The notes under the pieces are model-generated. The model was not told the origin of the DNA, did no database searches, and worked only from the letters and a program-made list of their open reading frames with translations. A DNA stretch of 7,889 bases from Atribacterota bacterium (GTDB lineage: Bacteria > Atribacterota > Phoenicimicrobiia > Phoenicimicrobiales > Phoenicimicrobiaceae): NCBI GenBank assembly GCA_030666935.1, contig DAOUWX010000080.1, forward strand, positions 1-7,889, written 5' to 3'. Shown in pieces: positions 1 to 5,183 of the stretch. The position numbers were made by a program, and so were the translations under genes. How positions within the stretch are numbered: position 1 is the stretch's first letter; every line of letters starts with the position of its first letter.

Positions 1-939
1 AGTGAATTAATTAAAAAATTTCCTGAAGGAAAAATAGAAATAGAGTGTTTAGACAATAATATTACTACTGTTAAAGAAAACAGTTCTAATTATAAAATCT
101 TAGGATTTTCTGCAGAAGAGTTTTCTAATTTTCCGGAAATAAAAATGAGAGCCAAAACTAAACTAAATCAAAAATTATTTAAAGAAGCAATTCAACAGGT
201 TATATTTGCCACATCACGTGATGAAAATAGAAATTTTTTAAACGGAGCTCTATTTAAAATAACGGATAATAAAATAGAGGTGGTTACCACTGATAGCCAT
301 AGATTATCTCTTAAAAATATTAAACTAACAAATATAGAAAACCCTTTAAGGGAGAGAGTAGAAGTTATTATTCCTTACCGTGCCCTTTCAGAATTATCCA
401 GGCTCCTTTTAGATAATGAGGAAGTGTTTACGGAAGTCAGAATTGGAGAAAAACAGATTATGTTTATCTTATTTCCTGACGGTCAGAAGAACAGTATAAG
501 AATATATTCCCGGTTAATAGAAGGGCAATTTCCAGATTATCACCAAATTATTCCAGATTCCTTTAAAACTGAGATAAAAGTGAACACCGAAGAATTTAGG
601 GATAAAATGGAAAGAATTTCTCTTTTTGTAAGGGAAGATTTAAATACAGTAAAAGTGGAAGCTGTTAATAAAAGAGATGACCAAAAAGAGGAAAGATGTG
701 AAATAATTTTAAAAGCAGAGAGTTCGAGCACTGGAGAAGCTTTTGAAAAAATTTCTTGCTTAAAAAAAGGAGAAGATATTCTTATAACTTTCAACACCGA
801 TTATATTTTAGACGTATTAAGGATAATAAAAAAAGAAAGCACTATAATAAAATTAAATGACCCGCTTAATCCGGTAATTATTACTCCGGACGAAGACAAA
901 GATTACACTTATATTTTAATGCCGGTAAGGGCAGAATAA
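1..939 (+). CDS. dnaN: DNA polymerase III beta subunit (sliding clamp), 5'-truncated
   Basis: Homodimeric ring clamp that encircles DNA and tethers the replicative polymerase and other enzymes. The frame is open from base 1, so 312 codons are visible. Family members usually have about 365-380 residues, so roughly the first 60 are outside the window. The ATG at base 145 is an internal Met, because clear DnaN sequence precedes it: a stretch ending YKILGFSAEEFSNFPEI matches the end of domain 1. The TDSHRL motif (bases 289-306) is the conserved T/A-D-x-H-R-L of domain 2. The last residues, YILMPVRAE, match the family's C-terminal (V/I)(M/L)P(M/V)R strand by the peptide-binding pocket. Domain 3 carries a short charged insertion (NKRDDQKEER, starting near base 667) compared with Bacillus DnaN as I recall it. 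No convincing intrinsic terminator follows. Identification is firm. Confidence 0.97.
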   Translation, partial: SELIKKFPEGKIEIECLDNNITTVKENSSNYKILGFSAEEFSNFPEIKMRAKTKLNQKLFKEAIQQVIFATSRDENRNFLNGALFKITDNKIEVVTTDSHRLSLKNIKLTNIENPLRERVEVIIPYRALSELSRLLLDNEEVFTEVRIGEKQIMFILFPDGQKNSIRIYSRLIEGQFPDYHQIIPDSFKTEIKVNTEEFRDKMERISLFVREDLNTVKVEAVNKRDDQKEERCEIILKAESSSTGEAFEKISCLKKGEDILITFNTDYILDVLRIIKKESTIIKLNDPLNPVIITPDEDKDYTYILMPVRAE

Positions 940-942
940 CTC

Positions 943-973
943 GTATCGCGCACCGCGTATCGAGTATTGCGTT
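943..973. repeat. Heptamer tandem repeat (GTATCGC-like), four units
   Basis: Four adjacent 7-bp units begin 4 bp after the dnaN stop: GTATCGC at 943, GCACCGC at 950, GTATCGA at 957 and GTATTGC at 964, followed by a partial GTT. The same bases form an imperfect hairpin: ACTCG (939-943) pairs with CGAGT (961-965) and CGCG (947-950) with CGCG (954-957), around a CAC loop and a 3x3 TAT/TAT mismatch. No T-run follows, so it is a poor intrinsic terminator. Confidence 0.6.
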
Positions 974-1010
974 AAAAAAAATAAGAATTTAAAACCTAAA
1001 ACTGTTTTCA

Positions 1011-1142
1011 TGTGGGGTAGACCTACTAAAGCCCCCACAATAATAAAATATATTGTTTTTTTTGTGGGGGACGGATGAAACCGCCCCTTAATTCGGAAAC
1101 AGATGAGTTCGTCCTTTAGGTATGATGCATCGTGCCCCCACA
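1011..1142. repeat. Four mutually complementary G/C blocks (nested inverted repeats)
   Basis: Block A is TGTGGGG (1011-1017), B is CCCCCACAA (1032-1040), C is TTGTGGGGG (1062-1070) and D is CCCCCACA (1135-1142). A pairs with B over 7 bp. B pairs with C over 9 bp. C pairs with D over 8 bp and continues ACG/CGT past one bulged G (1134). A can also pair with D over 7 bp. These pairings exclude one another, so the transcript could switch between folds, or the whole could be a short non-coding mobile-element remnant with TGTGGGG/CCCCACA ends. The interior of C-D includes a perfect GATGCATC palindrome (1124-1131) and a T8 run precedes block C. I recognise no known riboswitch or ribozyme. Confidence 0.6.
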
Positions 1143-1249
1143 CTGACCCGGCATTAATTCTTTATCTAACTAACTAGGTAACCAACAAACTATATAACCA
1201 AATATATACGCTCTAGACTATCTCTCTCCACACTATACAATATTTCTCC

Positions 1250-1277
1250 TTTACGTTATACTTATACATAGTATAAA
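1250..1277 (+). promoter_or_regulatory. Weak candidate recF promoter with a dyad over the -10
   Basis: TTTACG (1250-1255) and TATAAA (1272-1277) are separated by 16 bp, with 4/6 and 5/6 matches to the sigma-70 hexamers. A 15-bp dyad, TTATAC-ATA-GTATAA (1262-1276), overlaps the -10, and TTATAC is also directly repeated at 1256-1261. The dyad could be an operator or simply an AT-rich promoter. The position, about 25 bp before the recF start, is suitable for a short leader. AT-rich DNA gives many such matches, so this is tentative. Confidence 0.35.
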
Positions 1278-1300
1278 AACACAGAAGAGGAAGAAAAAAC

Positions 1301-2440
1301 TTGTATTTTAAAAAAGTAAAGTTGAAAAACTACAGAAATTTTTCCAGCCTATCTATTGACCTTGATTCCAATCTTAATATTTTTATCGGAAATAACGCTC
1401 AGGGTAAGACTAATTTATTAGAAGGATTAAACTTAATAATTAAAGGAAGCTCTTACAGAACAAAAGAGGACAGGGAAGCAATAAAGTGGAACAACGAAAG
1501 TGCCTATTTATTTGGAGAAATATATAAAGATGGCGAAAATATTCAAATAGCCTTATCTTTAGAGAAGAAATCAGAGGATTTTTATAAAAAGAAACTAATT
1601 AAAACAATAAAAATAAACCAAAATGTCCAGAAAAAAGCCACTTTAAATAAAGAATTTAAAGGAGTGGTGTTTTCTCCCGAGCACCTGCAGATAATAAAAG
1701 GCGCCCCTTCTTTAAGAAGAAAATTTTTAGACGAGCAGATATCCCAAATTTACCCTTTATATTATAAATATCTTTCAGAATATTATAGAATTTTAGGACA
1801 CCGCAACAATATTCTAAAGAAGGAAATTAATCAAAAAAAGAAGAAAGAACAACTTCTTATATGGGATCCCCGGCTGATAGAGAGGGGATCTTTTTTGATT
1901 TTAACCAGAATTAAATTTATAAAAAAAATAAACCACCTGGCCCATGAATTTCATCAAAAAATTACCAAGGAAAAAGAAAATATAGATCTAACCTACCAAA
2001 GCAATATACTAAAGGATCAAGAAGAAAACATTTCTTCCATAAATAAAGAATTTAAAGATAAATTAGAAGAACATAGAGAGAAAGAGATAGAACAGAGAAC
2101 CACTTTACTCGGCCCCCACCGGGATGATTTTTCGGTATATATCAACGGATTTAATATCGCCTCTTATGGCTCACAAGGTCAGCAACGAACAGTTGTTTTA
2201 TCTTTGAAATTATCCGAATTAGAACTAATTAAAGAAAAAGAGGGGGTCTACCCCATATTTTTCTTAGATGATGTTATGTCAGAATTAGATGAGGACAGAA
2301 GGCATTTCTTGTTAGCATTAATTATTGATAAAAAGGTCCAGACTTTTATTACCAGTATAAATCTGGATTATTTTAATAGTAATATCAAAGAAAAAAGCAG
2401 GATATTTAAAATAGAAGAGGGGAAGATAATTAATTTATGA
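1301..2440 (+). CDS. recF: DNA replication and repair protein RecF
   Basis: SMC-like ATPase that binds gapped DNA and, with RecO and RecR, promotes RecA loading on SSB-coated single strands. The 379-residue length is typical. It opens with the family's YFKKVKLKNYRNF strand. The Walker A is GNNAQGKT (residues 30-37, catalytic Lys36). The ABC signature is SQGQQR (291-296). The Walker B is FFLDD with the acidic pair at 323-324, followed by the D-loop region SELDEDRR. The middle (about residues 150-260) is Lys/Glu-rich helical arm. The start is TTG: it places the conserved N-terminus exactly, no in-frame ATG or GTG lies nearby upstream, and an AGAGGAAG ribosome-binding site (about 1286-1293) precedes it. 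The TGA stop overlaps the next gene's ATG by 4 bp, which suggests translational coupling. All motifs are intact. Confidence 0.97.
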   Translation: MYFKKVKLKNYRNFSSLSIDLDSNLNIFIGNNAQGKTNLLEGLNLIIKGSSYRTKEDREAIKWNNESAYLFGEIYKDGENIQIALSLEKKSEDFYKKKLIKTIKINQNVQKKATLNKEFKGVVFSPEHLQIIKGAPSLRRKFLDEQISQIYPLYYKYLSEYYRILGHRNNILKKEINQKKKKEQLLIWDPRLIERGSFLILTRIKFIKKINHLAHEFHQKITKEKENIDLTYQSNILKDQEENISSINKEFKDKLEEHREKEIEQRTTLLGPHRDDFSVYINGFNIASYGSQGQQRTVVLSLKLSELELIKEKEGVYPIFFLDDVMSELDEDRRHFLLALIIDKKVQTFITSINLDYFNSNIKEKSRIFKIEEGKIINL

Positions 2441-2754
2441 AAAAGAGAGACATAGTTCCCTTTAAGACAGCCCTGGAAAAATATTTTAAAGAGAAAAAAT
2501 GGAGCAAAAAGATAAAAGGGTATCAAATAATCAGCAATTGGGAGAACCTGGCAGGCAAAAAGATTGCTCAATCTTCCCAGCCAATTAAAATACAGGATAA
2601 GTGCCTTTTTTTGGCTGTAAAAAGCAATGTGTGGGCTAATGAACTGAATTTAAGAAAAGGAGAGCTTATCGAAAAAATCAACCGGGAAGCGGGAGAAAAA
2701 ATAATTTCTAACATCCTGTTTAAAATCCGAAGGTCTCATTTTAATGATGGTTAA
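2437..2754 (+). CDS. dciA: DciA-like protein (DUF721), predicted helicase-loading factor
   Basis: Small 105-residue protein of the DUF721/DciA family. DciA proteins interact with the replicative helicase DnaB and are thought to help load it in bacteria that lack DnaC or DnaI. The family pattern is visible: Trp35 followed by AGKKIA (39-44), then S47 and P49 (the W-x(4)-G-x-x-(I/L)-A-x-x-(S/T)-x-P region), then LFLAVKSNVWANEL with Trp66, Glu69 and Leu70, ending in a helix with IEKINREAGEKIISNILFKI. The N-terminal 30 residues are very basic (KKWSKKIKG). The start ATG overlaps the recF stop. A purine-rich GAGGGG lies 14 nt upstream, rather far, so coupling to recF translation is likely. In actinobacteria a DUF721 gene occupies the same recF-gyrB slot. 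Family assignment is confident; the helicase-loading role is carried over from studied members. Confidence 0.85.
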   Translation: MKKRDIVPFKTALEKYFKEKKWSKKIKGYQIISNWENLAGKKIAQSSQPIKIQDKCLFLAVKSNVWANELNLRKGELIEKINREAGEKIISNILFKIRRSHFNDG

Positions 2755-2791
2755 ACGGGGATTTAAGAGACGCTAAAGAGGGTGACGAATT

Positions 2792-2820
2792 TTGACATAA
2801 GTGCTAAAATATAGTAAAAT
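2792..2820 (+). promoter_or_regulatory. Near-consensus sigma-70 promoter for gyrB
   Basis: TTGACA (2792-2797) is a perfect -35 and TAAAAT (2815-2820) a 5/6 -10, with the optimal 17-bp spacer between them. Transcription would begin near 2826-2828 and give a leader of about 95 nt before gyrB. It lies 37 bp after the dciA stop, so gyrB can be transcribed apart from dnaN-recF-dciA. This is the strongest promoter match I found in the window. Confidence 0.75.
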
Positions 2821-2826
2821 TAATAA

Positions 2827-2899
2827 GGTTTTTAAAATAATAAATTGAATCTTCACAGTAAATTATAAAAATAAAAACCGTAGCGGCAAGCTGCGGTTT
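2827..2899 (+). promoter_or_regulatory. gyrB leader with two competing pairings (possible attenuator)
   Basis: GGTTTTTA (2827-2834), at the predicted 5' end of the transcript, is fully complementary over 8 bp to TAAAAACC (2872-2879). That segment includes the first five bases of the left arm of the terminator-like stem (2875-2884/2890-2899), so the two pairings cannot coexist. This matches the layout of an antiterminator/terminator leader. The 8-bp pairing is mostly A-U with a long loop, so it would be weak and may be chance in AT-rich DNA. Confidence 0.35.
2875..2899. terminator. Terminator-like hairpin, stronger T-run on the minus strand
   Basis: AAACCGTAGC (2875-2884) pairs with GCTGCGGTTT (2890-2899) over 10 bp, including one G-T wobble, around a GGCAA loop. 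On the + strand it is followed only by CATTTTG, a weak U tract, with the gyrB ribosome-binding site starting 10 nt after the stem. On the - strand the stem runs into TTATTTTTAT, a better U tract, so it may stop antisense transcription leaving gyrB, or work in both directions. Confidence 0.55.
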
Positions 2900-2908
2900 C
2901 ATTTTGAT

Positions 2909-2913
2909 AGGAG
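2909..2913 (+). promoter_or_regulatory. gyrB Shine-Dalgarno (decides TTG start)
   Basis: AGGAG lies 9 nt upstream of the TTG at 2923. The first ATG in the gyrB frame is at the conserved PSMYIG motif (Met35), deep inside the ATPase domain, so the TTG must be the start. Confidence 0.8.
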
Positions 2914-2922
2914 TTTGCACTG

Positions 2923-4872
2923 TTGCCAAAAAGAAAAAAGAAGATTAATAAGTCAGACAATCAATATACTGCTAAGCAGATACAGGTATTAGAGGGCTTA
3001 GAGGCAGTTAGAAAAAGGCCCAGCATGTATATCGGGAGTACTTCAAGTAGAGGGTTGCATCATCTTTTAGACGAAGTAGTAGATAACAGCATTGATGAAG
3101 CGATGGCCGGTCATTGCAAGAAGATAGAAGTGGTTATCCACCCCGATAACAGTGTTACTGTAACTGATGACGGGCGGGGAATCCCGGTTGACATTCACAA
3201 AGAAACTAAATTACCGGCGGTAACCATAGTGCTGACCAAACTTCATGCCGGCGGCAAGTTTGGAGGAAGTGGATACCGGGTTGCCGGTGGACTGCACGGA
3301 GTAGGTATTTCAGTTGTAAATGCCCTTTCGGAATGGCTGGAAGTAGAAGTAACCCGAGATAAAAAAATATTTTTTCAGAGATTTGAAAAAGGGGATGCCG
3401 TATCCGGTTTGCAAATAATAGGAAAATCTTCCCGCACCGGGACTAAAATTACCTTCAAGCCCGATTCGGCTATTTTTGAGGACACTAACTTTGATTTTGA
3501 TAATATTACTCACCGGTTAAGAGAAATCGCTTTTCTAAACGCCGGGGTCAAGATTGATTTAAAAGATGAAAGGGAAGAGAACAAAGAAATCTCTTATAAA
3601 TATAATGGAGGGATAAGTGAATTTGTCAGTTATTTAAACAAGAACAAAGACGTTTTATTTTCAAAGCCTATCTGTTTTAAAGGGAAGAAAGATGATATAG
3701 AAGTAGAAGTCGCCTTACAATATAATGATGGTTATATAGAAAATATCCTTTCTTTTGCTAACAACATAAATACCGAAGAAGGCGGAACCCATTTGGCGGG
3801 GTTTAAAGCCTCTATAACCAGAATAATAAATGATTATGCCCGCAATAATTTAGTGTCTAATGGCAGAAAATCATCCTTAAAAGAAGGAGAAAGCAATCTT
3901 TCCGGTAATGATGTAAGAGAAGGATTGACCGCCGTAATCAGTGTAAAATTATTAAACCCTCAGTTTGAAGGACAAACTAAAACCAAACTGGGAAACAGCG
4001 AAGTAAGATCAGTAGTATCTTATATTGTGGGAGAAGGTTTAAACAATTTCCTTAACGAAAATCCAAGTGTGAGCAAGAGAATATTGGCTAAATCCATTTC
4101 TGCCTTAAATGCCAGGGAAGCAGCTAGAAAAGCTCGAAATTTAATCCGACAAAAAAACGGAATATTAGGATTGGGTACTCTTCCCGGAAAATTAGCCGAT
4201 TGTTCGGAAAAAGACCCTCTATTTAGGGAGATATTTTTAGTAGAGGGTGATTCCGCGGGAGGCTCTGCCAAACAAGGGAGAGATAGGAGATTTCAAGCCA
4301 TCCTGCCTTTAAGGGGCAAGATTCTGAACGTAGAAAAAGCACGCTTGCATAAAATATTAGACAATAACGAAATAAGATCCATGGTTACCGCTTTAGGTAT
4401 AAATATCGGGGAAGATTTAGACATAGAAAAACTAAGATATTATAAAGTTATTATAATGACTGATGCAGATGTCGACGGAGCCCATATAAAAACTCTGCTT
4501 TTAACTTTTTTCTTCCGTTATATGAAACCGTTAATCGAAAGAGGAAATATATATATTGCCCAGCCACCTCTCTACAAAGTTGAATATAATAAAAAGAGCC
4601 ACTACTTATTTAATGACCAGGAATTGGAAGATAAGTTAAAAGAGATAGAAGGCAATCCCCGAATTCAGAGGTATAAAGGCTTAGGCGAAATGAACCCTGA
4701 ACAGTTATGGGAGACCACCATGAACCCGGAAAACAGAGTTCTAAAGAGAATAGAGCTGGAAGACAATATAGAAGCAGAAGATATGTTCACCATTTTAATG
4801 GGGAACAAAGTTGAGCCCAGAAGAGATTTTATATACAAACATGGCTTAGAAGTGAAGGATTTGGATTTTTAA
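2923..4872 (+). CDS. gyrB: DNA gyrase subunit B
   Basis: ATPase subunit of DNA gyrase (A2B2), which uses ATP to introduce negative supercoils. The 649 residues match the short form without the large E. coli insertion. GHKL ATPase domain: EVVDNSIDEA with catalytic Glu51 and Mg-binding Asn55, DDGRGIP (82-88), the ATP lid with GGLHGVG (122-128), and TGTKITFKPD. Transducer domain: the QTK loop at 351-353. TOPRIM domain: EGDSAGG with Glu441 and the metal-binding TDADVDG (Asp514, Asp516, Asp518). Tail: RYKGLGEMNPEQLWETTM, closing with LEVKDLDF. The site equivalent to E. coli Lys447 is Arg (LPLRGKIL), which is normal in many Gram-positive GyrBs, and the Asp426 equivalent is kept (Asp443). The basic N-terminus (PKRKKKINK) is a short species-specific extension. 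It has its own promoter and leader upstream; gyrA follows after 311 bp. No damage is visible. Confidence 0.98.
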   Translation: MPKRKKKINKSDNQYTAKQIQVLEGLEAVRKRPSMYIGSTSSRGLHHLLDEVVDNSIDEAMAGHCKKIEVVIHPDNSVTVTDDGRGIPVDIHKETKLPAVTIVLTKLHAGGKFGGSGYRVAGGLHGVGISVVNALSEWLEVEVTRDKKIFFQRFEKGDAVSGLQIIGKSSRTGTKITFKPDSAIFEDTNFDFDNITHRLREIAFLNAGVKIDLKDEREENKEISYKYNGGISEFVSYLNKNKDVLFSKPICFKGKKDDIEVEVALQYNDGYIENILSFANNINTEEGGTHLAGFKASITRIINDYARNNLVSNGRKSSLKEGESNLSGNDVREGLTAVISVKLLNPQFEGQTKTKLGNSEVRSVVSYIVGEGLNNFLNENPSVSKRILAKSISALNAREAARKARNLIRQKNGILGLGTLPGKLADCSEKDPLFREIFLVEGDSAGGSAKQGRDRRFQAILPLRGKILNVEKARLHKILDNNEIRSMVTALGINIGEDLDIEKLRYYKVIIMTDADVDGAHIKTLLLTFFFRYMKPLIERGNIYIAQPPLYKVEYNKKSHYLFNDQELEDKLKEIEGNPRIQRYKGLGEMNPEQLWETTMNPENRVLKRIELEDNIEAEDMFTILMGNKVEPRRDFIYKHGLEVKDLDF

Positions 4873-4874
4873 AT

Positions 4875-4953
4875 TAGTCGTTAGTGAAAATAGTGAATAG
4901 TATTTAGTGAAGAGGAAGAGCGCATAGCGTATAGGAGTGAGTAGTAAGTATAG
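4875..4953. repeat. Degenerate heptamer tandem repeat (TAGTGAA-like)
   Basis: Starting 2 bp after the gyrB stop, TAGTCGT (4875) and TAGTGAA (4882) are followed, after a 2-bp slip, by TAGTGAA (4891), TAGTATT (4898) and TAGTGAA (4905). Diverged units continue in the same phase: GAGGAAG (4912), AGCGCAT (4919), AGCGTAT (4926), AGGAGTG (4933), AGTAGTA (4940) and AGTATAG (4947). The period of 7 is clear in the first five units and suggestive afterwards. Confidence 0.6.
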
Positions 4954-5026
4954 TCGGTTAGCTGGTTGCCCGGCTTACCAGGTGAAAACAAATACAAAAT
5001 GCAAAATACACGATGAGATTGTTACT

Positions 5027-5042
5027 TCCTGATAAATCAGGA
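5027..5042. repeat. Perfect 16-bp palindrome TCCTGAT-AA-ATCAGGA
   Basis: Two perfect 7-bp arms around a central AA. It could be a protein-binding dyad or a small hairpin. No T-run follows, so it is not a standard terminator. It resembles short intergenic palindromes that recur in some genomes, which cannot be confirmed from one copy. Confidence 0.55.
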
Positions 5043-5107
5043 CTCGTATGACAGATTAATAGAAAATAATTTAGTTTTGGTAGTCAAGTAAATAACAAAT
5101 AGGGATA

Positions 5108-5126
5108 GACAGGCGAGACGCCTGTC
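5108..5126. repeat. Perfect stem-loop GACAGGCG-AGA-CGCCTGTC
   Basis: An 8-bp GC-rich stem with a 3-base loop in otherwise AT-rich DNA, 9 bp before the octamer array. No U tract follows on the + strand (CTACGAATAG), so it is a weak candidate terminator. Its base composition, unlike the surroundings, suggests a REP-like interspersed palindrome. Confidence 0.6.
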
Positions 5127-5135
5127 CTACGAATA

Positions 5136-5183
5136 GGTCAATTGGTCAATCGGCTAATTGGTCAATTGATGAATTGGAGAATC
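5136..5183 (+). repeat. Octamer tandem repeat ending at the gyrA start codon
   Basis: Six contiguous 8-bp units with consensus GGTCAATT: exact at 5136 and 5160, one mismatch at 5144 (GGTCAATC), two mismatches at 5152 (GGCTAATT), and diverged at 5168 (GATGAATT) and 5176 (GGAGAATC). The last unit ends at 5183, directly before the ATG at 5184, and supplies the gyrA ribosome-binding site. A unit of 8 is not a multiple of 3, so the array is not expected to be protein-coding. Confidence 0.75.
5176..5179 (+). promoter_or_regulatory. gyrA Shine-Dalgarno inside the last octamer
   Basis: GGAG lies 4 nt before the ATG at 5184, slightly close but usable. The in-frame TTG (5142) and ATG (5169) further upstream fall within the tandem repeat and lack a comparable site, so 5184 is the preferred start. 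Confidence 0.65.

Larger units (their letters stand above)
940..1300. other. 361-bp dnaN-recF spacer
   Basis: No gene is supported here. From left to right it holds a heptamer tandem repeat (943-973), an A-rich run, a cluster of four complementary G/C blocks (1011-1142), a G-poor stretch and a candidate recF promoter just before the recF ribosome-binding site. Between 1155 and 1270 I count about 28 C against 5 G on the + strand, the reverse of the purine-rich coding strands on both sides. Part of this stretch can be read as degenerate octamers ending in AA (1166-1197). No DnaA-box cluster is visible, so this spacer does not look like the origin. Confidence 0.7.
4873..5183. other. 311-bp gyrB-gyrA spacer made largely of short repeats
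   Basis: No gene is supported. It consists of a degenerate heptamer region (4875-4953), a small CTGGT...ACCAG stem (4962-4981), three A-rich heptamers ending in C (CAAATAC at 4989, AAAATGC at 4996, AAAATAC at 5003), two perfect palindromes (5027-5042 and 5108-5126) and an octamer array (5136-5183). The A-rich heptamers keep the same 7-bp phase as the units starting at 4905. I found no good sigma-70 promoter: ATGACA (5048-5053) lacks a properly spaced -10. gyrA may therefore depend on read-through from gyrB. Confidence 0.65.

Noticed and set aside
145..147. ATG at 145 as the dnaN start
   Set aside because: Conserved clamp sequence continues upstream in the same frame to base 1, so the gene is cut by the window edge.
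1070..1100. CRISPR-repeat-like GGATGAAAC string
   Set aside because: Only one copy, with no spaced repeats of constant length and no cas genes in the window.
1063..1142. Hammerhead-like ribozyme signals (GATGA and GAAAC motifs)
   Set aside because: The GATGA and GAAA elements are not in the order or spacing of a hammerhead core, the exact CTGATGA is absent and no closing three-stem arrangement could be drawn.
916..1143. Minus-strand 75-codon open frame over the dnaN-recF spacer
   Set aside because: It runs through the inverted-repeat blocks and low-complexity sequence and into dnaN. No ribosome-binding site or recognisable protein features.
3134..3142. DnaA-box-like TTATCCACC
   Set aside because: A single 8/9 match inside conserved gyrB coding sequence, with no cluster of boxes or AT-rich unwinding element nearby.
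5048..5076. Separate sigma-70 promoter for gyrA
   Set aside because: ATGACA is a fair -35, but no acceptable -10 lies 16-18 bp downstream (TAATTT is only 13 bp away).
5142..5183. TTG start for gyrA at 5142 (14 extra residues)
   Set aside because: These codons are the 8-bp tandem repeat read in one frame. The ATG at 5184 has GGAG upstream and is closer to the conserved GyrA N-terminus.
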